Source: an uncultured Lachnospiraceae bacterium (lineage in GTDB: Bacteria; Bacillota; Clostridia; Lachnospirales; Lachnospiraceae). Taken from it: a DNA stretch of 8,739 bases. Under the pieces are notes generated by a model that saw only the letters and a program-made list of their open reading frames with translations, was not told the DNA's origin and made no database searches. A program made the translations under genes and the position numbers. How positions within the stretch are numbered: the first letter of the stretch is position 1; every line of letters starts with the position of its first letter. The DNA lies in assembly GCA_945485625.1 (NCBI GenBank), contig CALYSH010000044.1, forward strand, positions 1-8,739, read 5' to 3'. Of this stretch, positions 1 through 5,563 are shown one piece after another.

Positions 1-1020
1 AATCTTTCCTGCTACTCCGACACTCCCGGCGAGAGCTTCCAGACCTACACCAATCCCAAGTTTGCTGCGGAAGGCGGCTACTCCAAGGTTGCTGAGTCTG
101 TCATGGTTGCAACTCTGTTCACCTATACCGGTCCCAACTATGTTGCAATCTTAAAGCACTTAGGCAAGGAGGATGAAGCAGCAGCTGCTCAGAAAGCAAT
201 TGACGACATGAAGAAGAACATCATGGAGTCTGCATGGGACGGCGACTGGTTCTTACGTGCATATGATGCAAACGGCGAGAAAATGGGTTCCAAGGAATGT
301 GAAGAGGGCCAGATTTTCATCGAGCCCCAGGGCTTTGCAATTATGTCCGATATCGACGAGGAAGCTACGAAGAAGACTCTGGCTGCAATCGACGAGAGAT
401 TGAATACCGAGCACGGTCTTGTACTGAACAACCCCGCATTCTCCAAATACTACATCCAGTATGGTGAGATCTCAACCTATCCCGGCGGTTACAAGGAGAA
501 CGCAGGTATCTTTACTCATAATAATGCATGGATTATCTGTGCAGCTGCTTACGCAGGTCAGGGTGATCAGGCATTTAAGTATTACTCCGAAATTGCTCCC
601 GCATTTACTGAGGAGACCTCTGATTTACATAAGACCGAGCCTTATGTATACGGTCAGATGATCGGCGGTAAGGACGCAGGTTCCGATATCGGTAAGCCCG
701 GCAACCACTTCGGTCAGGGCAAGAACTCCTGGTTAACCGGTACTGCTGCCTGGAACATGGTAGCTATCTCCCAGTACATTCTGGGCATCGCTCCCGACTT
801 CGACGGTCTTCGCATTGACCCGTCCATTCCTGCTTCCTGGGACGGTCTGAAGGCAACCCGTCAGTTCCGTGGTGCTTCTTACGACATTAAGGTTTCCAAT
901 CCCAATCATATCTGCAAGGGTATCCGGAGCATTACCGTAGACGGCAATGCAATCGAAGGAAATATCCTTCCGGTATTTGGCGATGGAAAGACCCACAGTG
1001 TTGATGTAATCATGGGATGA
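1..1020 (+). CDS. Cellobiose phosphorylase (GH94), C-terminal part, 5' truncated by window edge
   Basis: Frame 1 is open from the first base to the TGA at 1018-1020, giving the last 339 residues of a protein whose family is usually about 800 long. The family performs phosphorolysis of cellobiose to alpha-glucose-1-phosphate and glucose in the cytoplasm. Family-typical blocks are IFIEPQGF (visible residues 105-112), GGYKENAGIFTHNN (162-175), NSWLTGTAAW (242-251, catalytic (alpha/alpha)6 barrel) and DGLRIDPSIP (268-277, start of the C-terminal beta domain). The first visible residues, NLSCYSDTPGESFQT, normally follow directly after the DWND motif carrying the general-acid Asp, so that residue should lie only a few codons outside the window. 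Codon use (CCC, TTC, TCC, GCA) looks like that of a highly expressed gene. The Met at 103 is internal, not a start. The exact substrate (cellobiose versus a longer cellodextrin) cannot be fixed from this part, but the similarity I recall to clostridial cellobiose phosphorylases is strong. Confidence 0.9.
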   Translation, partial: NLSCYSDTPGESFQTYTNPKFAAEGGYSKVAESVMVATLFTYTGPNYVAILKHLGKEDEAAAAQKAIDDMKKNIMESAWDGDWFLRAYDANGEKMGSKECEEGQIFIEPQGFAIMSDIDEEATKKTLAAIDERLNTEHGLVLNNPAFSKYYIQYGEISTYPGGYKENAGIFTHNNAWIICAAAYAGQGDQAFKYYSEIAPAFTEETSDLHKTEPYVYGQMIGGKDAGSDIGKPGNHFGQGKNSWLTGTAAWNMVAISQYILGIAPDFDGLRIDPSIPASWDGLKATRQFRGASYDIKVSNPNHICKGIRSITVDGNAIEGNILPVFGDGKTHSVDVIMG

Positions 1021-1046
1021 GCTTTCAAATAACAGACAAAAATAAG

Positions 1047-1077
1047 CCGGGATGATTTCCGAGAGGATTTCATCCGG
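1047..1077. terminator. Shared hairpin between convergent genes (probable bidirectional terminator)
   Basis: CCGG(G)ATGA at 1047-1055 pairs with TCATCCGG at 1070-1077, with one bulged G. An inner TCC/GGA stem closes on a GAGA loop. On the minus strand the hairpin is followed by CTTATTTTTGTC, and on the plus strand by TCCTTTCATTTTGTTT. It lies in the 71-bp gap between the phosphorylase stop and the stop of the DUF6171-like gene, so it could end both transcripts. The bulge and imperfect U-tracts keep confidence moderate. Confidence 0.55.
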
Positions 1078-1091
1078 TCCTTTCATTTTGT

Positions 1092-1343
1092 TTACCATTT
1101 TCGTACAGGACATGACTGCTTCTCCACAGCCGCCCGCAGTTCCACATAACAGCCACAATGCCTGCACATACCGGCCAGCAGCATATCGCACTCCTTACAA
1201 GTGCTCAGGCGATTCTCGTACAATTCCTCAGGGGTTCTCTCCTGTGCATCAATCTGATCCAGATACTGTTGCAGATTGATATACTCTCCTGCCTGCTCAG
1301 CCATCTCCCGCATGAGGCATCTGACACATTTTCGGTTTTCCAA
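1092..1343 (-). CDS. Small Cys-rich zinc-ribbon-like protein (DUF6171-like), TTG start
   Basis: An 83-residue protein of unknown function. It has Cys pairs CVRC (residues 6-9), CKEC (about 49-52) and CRHCGC (about 60-65), plus a late Cys-Pro, a pattern expected for a small structural zinc site. The middle is predicted to be helical and charged. I recall this pattern from the uncharacterised DUF6171 family common in Lachnospiraceae; the family name is from memory. The start codon is TTG (1341-1343), preceded at 8 nt by a GGAGG ribosome binding site. The next in-frame ATG would remove the first CxxC, so the TTG start is preferred. The gene lies 23 nt downstream of the CoA-transferase on the same strand and is probably co-transcribed with it. 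No catalytic motif or membrane segment is visible. Confidence 0.7.
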   Translation of the reverse strand: MENRKCVRCLMREMAEQAGEYINLQQYLDQIDAQERTPEELYENRLSTCKECDMLLAGMCRHCGCYVELRAAVEKQSCPVRKW

Positions 1344-1351
1344 TTTTTCTG

Positions 1352-1356
1352 CCTCC
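1352..1356 (-). promoter_or_regulatory. Ribosome binding site that fixes a TTG start
   Basis: On the minus strand GGAGG stands 8 nt before TTG (1341-1343). It decides the start of the Cys-rich miniprotein and sits in the 23-nt gap after the CoA-transferase stop. Confidence 0.7.
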
Positions 1357-1366
1357 GATTCGTCTC

Positions 1367-2707
1367 TTACCGTTTGTTGGAACGTCTCCAGATATTTCTC
1401 TCCTGCGCCTCCCGAATCAGTTCCTCCCTGAAGTCCGGATGGGCAATGGAAATCAGCGCCTCCGCCCTCTCCCAGGTCGAACGGCCTTCCAGGTTAATGA
1501 CACCATACTCGGTCGCCAGGAAATAAACCTGGCTTCTGGGGGAAGTGATAATATCTCCGTTAAACTGGGGCTTTATTCTGGAATGAAGCACCCCGTTCCG
1601 GTCTCTGTGTGTGGAACTCATACAGATAAAAGCCTTTCCTCCTCTGGATGCGGATGCACCGATAAGGAAGTCCAGTTGTCCTCCGGTACCGCTAATCTGT
1701 CTGGAGCTGGCACTTTCCGCCGCTACCTGACCATACAAATCCACTGCCACACAGCTGTTGATGGATACCATATTATCAATCTGCGCAATCACACTGGGAC
1801 GGTTTACATACTCCAGCGGATACGCCGCAATCCCATGATTGTCATCCAACCATTCATACAACTCCTTCGAGCCCATTGCACAGCCGAAAACGCCCTTTCC
1901 ACGGTCAATATTCTTACATTTATTGGTGAGTTTTCCTGCATTATGCAGGCTCAAATACGCGTCTGTACAAAACTCCGTATGCATTCCCAGATTCTTTAAA
2001 TCAGATAATGCAATCATCTCTCCCAAGGCGTTTGGCATACTGCCGATTCCAAGCTGTAATGTAGCCCCGTCCACCAGATAAGGAATAATATTCTCCGCAA
2101 TCTTCCGGTCAATCTCGGTGGGAACTGCCGGTTTTGTATAATCAAAGGGCTCGTGGAAGCCTTCCACAATATAATCTACCTCAGAAATGTGAATGCACTC
2201 GTCATACCCTCCGTGAATCTTGGGCATGTTCTCATTAACCTCCACAATCACAATATCTGCCTTACGGGCAATGGGTGCCGCTACACCGGTATTCACCGAA
2301 AAATTAAAGTATCCATGCTTATCCATGGGGGACACACTGACCATCACCACATTCACATGCAGGAAAAACTCATAATATGCCGCATTATTGTGAAACACCA
2401 TAGGAATATAATAACAAAGACCTCTGTCGCTGAGTTTACGCTCATATGAAGATAAATGCCAGCTATGATAAATAAAGTGCTCCTGACTTTCATCGCATTC
2501 CGCTACACATACGGGCCCGGAAATCAAATTGCCGCGAATCTTCACATCAAACAGTTCGTCCCGTCGTTTTGCCAGCGCCTGATCCAGCAAAATAGGTTTG
2601 CCGAGACTACTGGTATAATCCACCCAGTCACCGCTCTTGACCACCTTGACGGCCTCTTCGGGTGTGCGAAGCTTCTCCTTATATTCCCCAAGAAAATCCT
2701 TCAGCAT
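1367..2707 (-). CDS. Butyryl-CoA:acetate CoA-transferase-like protein (acetyl-CoA hydrolase/transferase family)
   Basis: A 446-residue cytoplasmic enzyme of the Cat1/But/AbfT family, which moves CoA between acyl-CoA and acetate through a glutamyl-CoA intermediate. In Lachnospiraceae its relatives perform the last step of butyrate formation. Visible motifs are SGDWVDY (25-31), MDKHGYFNF (128-136), the oxyanion/substrate loop QLGIGSMPNA (218-227), HTEFCTDAY with the expected catalytic Glu245, ISGTGGQLDF (338-347), TEYGVINLEG (399-408) and AEALISIAHPDFR (415-427). Length equals the family norm. The ATG at 2705-2707 is chosen because AAGGAGG (2714-2720) lies 6 nt upstream. The frame stays open a further 67 codons into the upstream repeat, but those codons do not resemble the family N-terminus. 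The C-terminal third reads like But of Roseburia, whereas the segment between residues 30 and 120 differs, so butyryl-CoA is likely but not certain as substrate (propionyl-CoA or 4-hydroxybutyrate are alternatives). The DUF6171-like gene follows directly. Confidence 0.88.
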   Translation of the reverse strand: MLKDFLGEYKEKLRTPEEAVKVVKSGDWVDYTSSLGKPILLDQALAKRRDELFDVKIRGNLISGPVCVAECDESQEHFIYHSWHLSSYERKLSDRGLCYYIPMVFHNNAAYYEFFLHVNVVMVSVSPMDKHGYFNFSVNTGVAAPIARKADIVIVEVNENMPKIHGGYDECIHISEVDYIVEGFHEPFDYTKPAVPTEIDRKIAENIIPYLVDGATLQLGIGSMPNALGEMIALSDLKNLGMHTEFCTDAYLSLHNAGKLTNKCKNIDRGKGVFGCAMGSKELYEWLDDNHGIAAYPLEYVNRPSVIAQIDNMVSINSCVAVDLYGQVAAESASSRQISGTGGQLDFLIGASASRGGKAFICMSSTHRDRNGVLHSRIKPQFNGDIITSPRSQVYFLATEYGVINLEGRSTWERAEALISIAHPDFREELIREAQERNIWRRSNKR

Positions 2708-2789
2708 ATCGGTCCTCCTTTTTCTTCTACCCCGCAGACAGATAGTCCCGGCTTCTATCCCGGCACGAATATTCTGCTGCCTTTTTATT

Positions 2790-2817
2790 ATTCTACCATG
2801 TGTCACTCCAAAAACAA
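2790..2817 (-). promoter_or_regulatory. Putative promoter of the CoA-transferase
   Basis: On the minus strand TTGTTT (2812-2817), a 16-nt spacer, then TAGAAT (2790-2795). This gives a leader of about 75 nt before the ATG. The -35 box matches the consensus only partly. The surrounding AT-rich stretch (about 2770-2843) contrasts with the GC-rich repeats upstream. Confidence 0.4.
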
Positions 2818-2843
2818 ATGCCTTTTTCAAATATTTATGAAAC

Positions 2844-2901
2844 GGACCTCGGCATTGCACCGACCGCAGCGAAGCGTAGACCGAACCCCGGGTACAAAGA
2901 C
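2844..2901. repeat. 58-bp direct repeat, copy 1
   Basis: Begins GGACCTCGGCATTGCACC and ends in AAAGAC. It is identical to the block at 2944-3001 except at 2872 (A/T), 2894 (A/T) and 2896 (A/G), so 55 of 58 bases match at an exact 100-bp offset. It is GC-rich compared with its flanks. On the minus strand it is translatable as a stretch containing RGSVYA and LRSVQCRG, which I regard as spurious coding. No transposase or other protein is linked to it. Confidence 0.9.
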
Positions 2902-2913
2902 ATGGCACATGCT

Positions 2914-2927
2914 ACGTGCGTTAGAGG
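2914..2927 (-). repeat. Duplicated 3' end of tRNA-Arg(ACG)
   Basis: ACGTGCGTTAGAGG on the plus strand is identical to 3064-3077. It covers the 3' half of the T-stem, the 3' acceptor strand, the discriminator base and one base beyond. It lies between the two 58-bp repeats, 150 bp from the true tRNA end, in the same orientation. It could be an attachment-site remnant or part of a tandem duplication of tRNA end plus repeat. Confidence 0.75.
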
Positions 2928-2960
2928 GTGCACGAGGTCCGGGGGACCTCGGCATTGCAC
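2928..2960. repeat. Strong GC-rich inverted repeat between the two direct repeats
   Basis: CGAGGTCC (2933-2940) pairs perfectly with GGACCTCG (2944-2951) over a GGG loop. Outside it GTGCA (2928-2932) can pair with TGCAC (2956-2960), leaving a 4-nt bulge. The right arm is the beginning of repeat copy 2. There is no T-tract on either side, so a simple intrinsic terminator is unlikely. Confidence 0.7.
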
Positions 2961-3001
2961 CGACCGCAGCGTAGCGTAGACCGAACCCCGGGTTCGAAGA
3001 C
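2944..3001. repeat. 58-bp direct repeat, copy 2
   Basis: Second copy, 55 of 58 bases identical to 2844-2901. In this copy the inner CGAACCCCGGGTTCG is a near-perfect palindrome, broken in copy 1 by the changes at 2894 and 2896. It is followed by GCAGCG-GA-CGCTGC (3002-3015), a further perfect 6-bp inverted repeat. Together with copy 1, the tRNA-end fragment and the hairpins, this accounts for the roughly 220 gene-free bases between 2844 and 3064. Confidence 0.9.
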
Positions 3002-3019
3002 GCAGCGGACGCTGCAAAA

Positions 3020-3056
3020 TAAAAAGGAGAGGTGCTTTAGCATCTCTCCTTTTTTA
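3020..3056 (-). terminator. Intrinsic terminator downstream of tRNA-Arg
   Basis: AGGAGAGGTGC (3025-3035) pairs with GCATCTCTCCT (3040-3050) around a TTTA loop, with one G-U pair. It is flanked by an A-tract and a T-tract on both sides, so it can work in either direction. On the minus strand the run TTTTTATTTT follows the stem directly. It begins about 9 nt after the mature tRNA end and fits the end of the tRNA transcript. Confidence 0.88.
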
Positions 3057-3064
3057 TTTTATAA

Positions 3065-3138
3065 CGTGCGTTAGAGGATTCGAACCCCCGACCTTTTGGT
3101 CCGTAGCCAAACGCTCTATCCAGCTGAGCTAAACGCAC
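3065..3138 (-). tRNA. tRNA-Arg, anticodon ACG
   Basis: A 74-nt cloverleaf on the minus strand. The acceptor stem GTGCGTT/AACGCAC is perfect. The D-stem is GCTC/GAGC with loop AGCTGGATA. The anticodon stem TTTGG/CCAAA encloses the loop CTACGGA, giving anticodon ACG. The T-arm GGGGG-TTCGAAT-CCTCT contains two G-U pairs, and the discriminator is G. No CCA is encoded, as is common in this group, so CCA must be added after transcription. ACG is normally modified to ICG by TadA to read CGU/CGC/CGA. It has its own promoter and terminator and is not part of a tRNA cluster in this window. Confidence 0.97.
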
Positions 3139-3170
3139 ATCCAACCATTGCATCACCTGCAACATTGAAT

Positions 3171-3199
3171 ATAATACATGCTTTTCCATGAAATGTCAA
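3171..3199 (-). promoter_or_regulatory. Consensus sigma-A promoter of tRNA-Arg
   Basis: On the minus strand a perfect TTGACA (3194-3199), 17-nt spacer, then TATTAT (3171-3176), about 32 nt before the tRNA 5' end. It sits in the 79-bp gap after the phosphatidyltransferase stop; no terminator hairpin is visible between that stop and this promoter. Confidence 0.88.
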
Positions 3200-3217
3200 G
3201 CCTATTTTGTTATTTCT

Positions 3218-3748
3218 TTATTTTTCCTCCACACTAATTTTTTGAAGGATATGTATCAACAATTCTTCTACGGAAGACACAATAGCCAGCCCGCAAATCA
3301 TCCATCCGTATGCTACAATAACCGGGGTTTCCAGTACATACGGAAGCAGAAATACACCGGCCCCGGTCAGCTTGTTCCATTTTGTATGCAGAGAAGCCAT
3401 GCAATGATTTTTGAGTGCCGTTATCGCATAGGAAACCAATCGAATCAACAAAATACCTGCCACTACATACCAGATTACCTTCGGAAGTTCCTCGTACAGT
3501 ATAGGGAAAAATCGAATTAACATAGTTCCGTAAAACAATAAGTCAGCCACACTGTCCAGTTTTGCTCCAAAGCTGCTGGCCAAGCCGTATTTCCGTGCAA
3601 CCCATCCATCCAAAACATCCGTAATACCTGCAATCGAATAAATGATAAAGAAAAGCAGTGTTCTCGGGCTTATCATCCACAACATCAGCGACGCACCCAT
3701 TCGTACCACTGTTATCGAATCTGCAACGTTCCATTTATGTTCTTTCAT
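3218..3748 (-). CDS. CDP-alcohol phosphatidyltransferase family protein (PgsA-like)
   Basis: A 176-residue integral membrane enzyme of the family that transfers a phosphatidyl group from CDP-diacylglycerol to a small alcohol, such as glycerol-3-phosphate, in phospholipid synthesis. The complete signature DG-x2-AR-x8-G-x3-D-x3-D is present: D47 G48, A51 R52, G61, D65 and D69, where the Asp residues bind the metal ions. Hydrophobic segments lie near residues 12-26, 30-44, 68-83, 88-112 and 129-165. The length is near that of PgsA. The alcohol substrate cannot be told from sequence. The ATG at 3746-3748 gives a normal N-terminus, although the upstream Shine-Dalgarno is weak (AGGGAAAG too far, or GAG close by). 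It is transcribed from its own promoter, which lies inside the terminator of the chemotaxis receptor. Confidence 0.9.
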   Translation of the reverse strand: MKEHKWNVADSITVVRMGASLMLWMISPRTLLFFIIYSIAGITDVLDGWVARKYGLASSFGAKLDSVADLLFYGTMLIRFFPILYEELPKVIWYVVAGILLIRLVSYAITALKNHCMASLHTKWNKLTGAGVFLLPYVLETPVIVAYGWMICGLAIVSSVEELLIHILQKISVEEK

Positions 3749-3814
3749 AATCTCAATACTTTCCCTGTTTCTGTTTTACTACCGCTTTCGGGTGAAAACA
3801 TTTCTCCAAAAATT

Positions 3815-3842
3815 ATTATAGACATAATCAGAAAAATAGCAA
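3815..3842 (-). promoter_or_regulatory. Promoter of the phosphatidyltransferase gene, overlapping a terminator stem
   Basis: On the minus strand TTGCTA (3837-3842), 16-nt spacer, then a perfect TATAAT (3815-3820). The -35 box falls in the downstream arm of the hairpin at 3830-3873. Predicted leader is about 60 nt. Confidence 0.7.
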
Positions 3843-3873
3843 CCCTCCCCTGAGGAAGAGTTACTATTTTTCT
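3830..3873 (-). terminator. Intrinsic terminator of the chemotaxis receptor gene
   Basis: AGAAAAATAG on one arm (3830-3839) pairs with CTATTTTTCT (3864-3873) on the other. The pairing continues inward through AAC/GTT and a GAG/CTC-like part with two mismatches, around a loop of about 7 nt. On the minus strand it starts about 30 nt after the receptor stop and ends in CTATTTTTCTGATT. The A/T symmetry would allow function in both directions. Confidence 0.75.
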
Positions 3874-3904
3874 ATTGCGGCTATTCAATACATTCTTATT
3901 TCAA

Positions 3905-5374
3905 TTAAAAAGATTCCTGAAGCTTTTTCGCACTGACATCCAATTCCTGAACAATCTGACTGACGGTTTGAACCAGATTGGCATTCTCTTCACAGGAATC
4001 AAAGGTTTCGCTGGCATGGGCAGATACCTCTTCCGTAATCGCAGAGATGGTCTGAATCTTATCCACAATTTCATTGTTCGCTTTCTCCAGACCTTCCAAT
4101 ACCTCCGTAAGCTCTGCAGCTCGAACTCCGATATTCTCGGTTTCACTGGCAATACCCATAAAATGCTCTTTCACTATCCTGGTACTCTCCGCATTCTGGC
4201 GGTTACTCTCCGTTACTGTTTCTACGGCAGACGCCACATCCACCAATTCCTGATTGATATTCTCAATCATTTCCGTAATATTCACAGTAGCTATCTTTGT
4301 CTGACTCGCCAGCCCGGAAATCTGCTCTGCGACAACTGCAAAGCCGCGACCTGCTTCCCCAGCTCTGGCAGCCTCAATACTTGCGTTCAACGCCAGCATA
4401 CCGGTACTGTTTGCAATACTGGTGATGGTCTCGATAATGGTATTCATCCGGGCAGTATACTCTTTCAGTTCTTCCATTTGTTGCATCATCAAATCATTTG
4501 CATGCATGGACTTCTCCACCTGCCGTGACAGCTCATCCATACCCTTTGCACCGGCTTCCACCAGTCCGGCGGCCTTCCGGGTATTCTCATTCATTCCGTC
4601 AGCCACACTTTGTACTGCCTTAATATGTCCCTGAATGCTCTCCGTCTGCTGAAGCTGCTCCTGCACAGAATCCGCTGTTTCTGTACTGCCCACGGACACC
4701 TCCCCCATGGACTCATGAATCTGCTGCATGGACTCACCCAGTAGCTCCATCTTTTCGTTTGCCTTCCGGATGCCGGAAATCATATTCCCCGCTACATCCA
4801 GGGTATTTTCCAACAGGCTGTCCGTACGTTGCTTCTGCTCATTCACCAATCGCAGTTTTTCCTCATTCACCTTTTTGGTAACCAGAGTTGCCAGGGTCAT
4901 ATACAGGGCGGTAACCACGGAAACCAGTACCCGGATTTCCACATCCGGAATCTCTTCCTTTTCAAAGCCCTGTGTAACTGCAATATATACTACATCCGCC
5001 AGATTAATCGCGGTTGCCGCCACCCCGATACGAATACATAATTTTACATCCGAATACAGGGCTACCATAATAAACATGGGAAAAACATATGTAAAGGGCA
5101 GGATACTGTGGGTCGTGAACACCGCTACCAGATAAAGCAGTCCATACGTTACACTGATGATATGCTTCAGCTTTTCATTTTCGGCATCCGCCTTAAGAAT
5201 CAGATATTCCACAGTAATGGGAACCAGAGTCAGGGCTGCGATCATCAAAGTATATTGCCAGCTCCGATCCTTCTTGAAGAACTCTGCCAGATAAGTAACA
5301 AAGATAATGATACAGAGAATGGCATGGGTTAAATAAACGGTTTTGTTTATGTATGCTTTCGAAGTATTTTTCAT
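3905..5374 (-). CDS. Methyl-accepting chemotaxis protein with six-helix membrane sensor and no HAMP
   Basis: A 489-residue receptor. Residues 1-166 contain about six hydrophobic segments (roughly 13-33, 41-60, 72-88, 91-107, 111-134 and 148-166) joined by short loops, so there is no large extracellular ligand domain. A charged helix (167-190) leads directly into the coiled-coil signalling domain; no HAMP domain is recognisable. The hairpin tip is well conserved, LALNASIEAARAGEAGRGF at 327-345 followed by AVVAEQI, which is the CheA/CheW contact region. Gln/Glu-rich heptads on both sides are plausible methylation sites. The start ATG (5372-5374) is chosen for the AGAAGGAG site 8 nt upstream. 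An earlier in-frame ATG at 5458 would add 28 hydrophilic residues and lacks a good site. It is monocistronic, ended by the hairpin at 3830-3873, and divergent from sufC. The stimulus is unknown; an integral-membrane sensor could follow a membrane-soluble ligand or membrane state. Confidence 0.93.
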   Translation of the reverse strand: MKNTSKAYINKTVYLTHAILCIIIFVTYLAEFFKKDRSWQYTLMIAALTLVPITVEYLILKADAENEKLKHIISVTYGLLYLVAVFTTHSILPFTYVFPMFIMVALYSDVKLCIRIGVAATAINLADVVYIAVTQGFEKEEIPDVEIRVLVSVVTALYMTLATLVTKKVNEEKLRLVNEQKQRTDSLLENTLDVAGNMISGIRKANEKMELLGESMQQIHESMGEVSVGSTETADSVQEQLQQTESIQGHIKAVQSVADGMNENTRKAAGLVEAGAKGMDELSRQVEKSMHANDLMMQQMEELKEYTARMNTIIETITSIANSTGMLALNASIEAARAGEAGRGFAVVAEQISGLASQTKIATVNITEMIENINQELVDVASAVETVTESNRQNAESTRIVKEHFMGIASETENIGVRAAELTEVLEGLEKANNEIVDKIQTISAITEEVSAHASETFDSCEENANLVQTVSQIVQELDVSAKKLQESF

Positions 5375-5438
5375 AACATTTTCTCCTTCTGTTTCCGAAC
5401 ACAGCCCATTTCCACAAAATTTCACATGGTTCTGAACA

Positions 5439-5467
5439 ATTGTATTCCTTTTGAGCATTGTAACATA
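5439..5467 (-). promoter_or_regulatory. Candidate promoter of the chemotaxis receptor
   Basis: On the minus strand TATGTT (5462-5467), 17-nt spacer, TACAAT (5439-5444), placing a start about 60 nt before the receptor ATG. The -35 is weak. It is the exact mirror image of the sufC promoter at 5484-5512. No flagellar-type (sigma-28) promoter is evident. Confidence 0.4.
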
Positions 5468-5489
5468 TTTCCATAAAAAATGGTATGTT
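5462..5489. promoter_or_regulatory. Inverted repeat spanning two divergent -35 regions (operator candidate)
   Basis: AACATA (5462-5467) mirrors TATGTT (5484-5489), and inside it CCAT (5471-5474) mirrors ATGG (5480-5483) around AAAAA. The outer arms coincide with the -35 positions of both candidate promoters, so a dimeric regulator here could control both the receptor and sufCB. No known binding site is recognised. Confidence 0.45.
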
Positions 5490-5512
5490 TTTTTGCAGGA
5501 TTATGCTATACT
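5484..5512 (+). promoter_or_regulatory. Extended -10 promoter of sufC-sufB
   Basis: TATGTT (5484-5489), 17-nt spacer, then TATACT (5507-5512) preceded by TGC, which forms an extended -10 and compensates for the weak -35. The predicted leader is about 45 nt, and GGGAGG precedes the sufC ATG. Confidence 0.6.
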
Positions 5513-5563
5513 ACCTATGATATATAGCAGAAAAGAACTTTTTAATCGGGAGGTATCCGCGAT

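Noticed and set aside
2456..2974. Plus-strand 172-codon frame running through the CoA-transferase 5' end into the repeats
   Set aside because: Antisense shadow that crosses a promoter, leader and repeat elements; composition changes abruptly along it.
2844..3001. Two equal repeats considered as a CRISPR fragment
   Set aside because: The repeats are 58 bp, only two copies exist, the spacer contains a tRNA fragment and a hairpin, and no cas gene is near.
2835..3017. 60-codon minus-strand frame across repeat copy 2
   Set aside because: It consists of the repeat sequence and its hairpins, with no ribosome binding site; the same peptide pattern appears in copy 1, which indicates a translated repeat rather than a gene.
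3875..4528. Plus-strand 217-codon open frame opposite the chemoreceptor
   Set aside because: Antisense to the conserved MCP signalling domain, and it starts inside the terminator region; no RBS.
5375..5500. Search for a flagellar sigma-28 promoter (TAAA-N15-GCCGATAA) before the chemoreceptor
   Set aside because: No acceptable match was found; the better candidate is the sigma-A-like TATGTT-N17-TACAAT.
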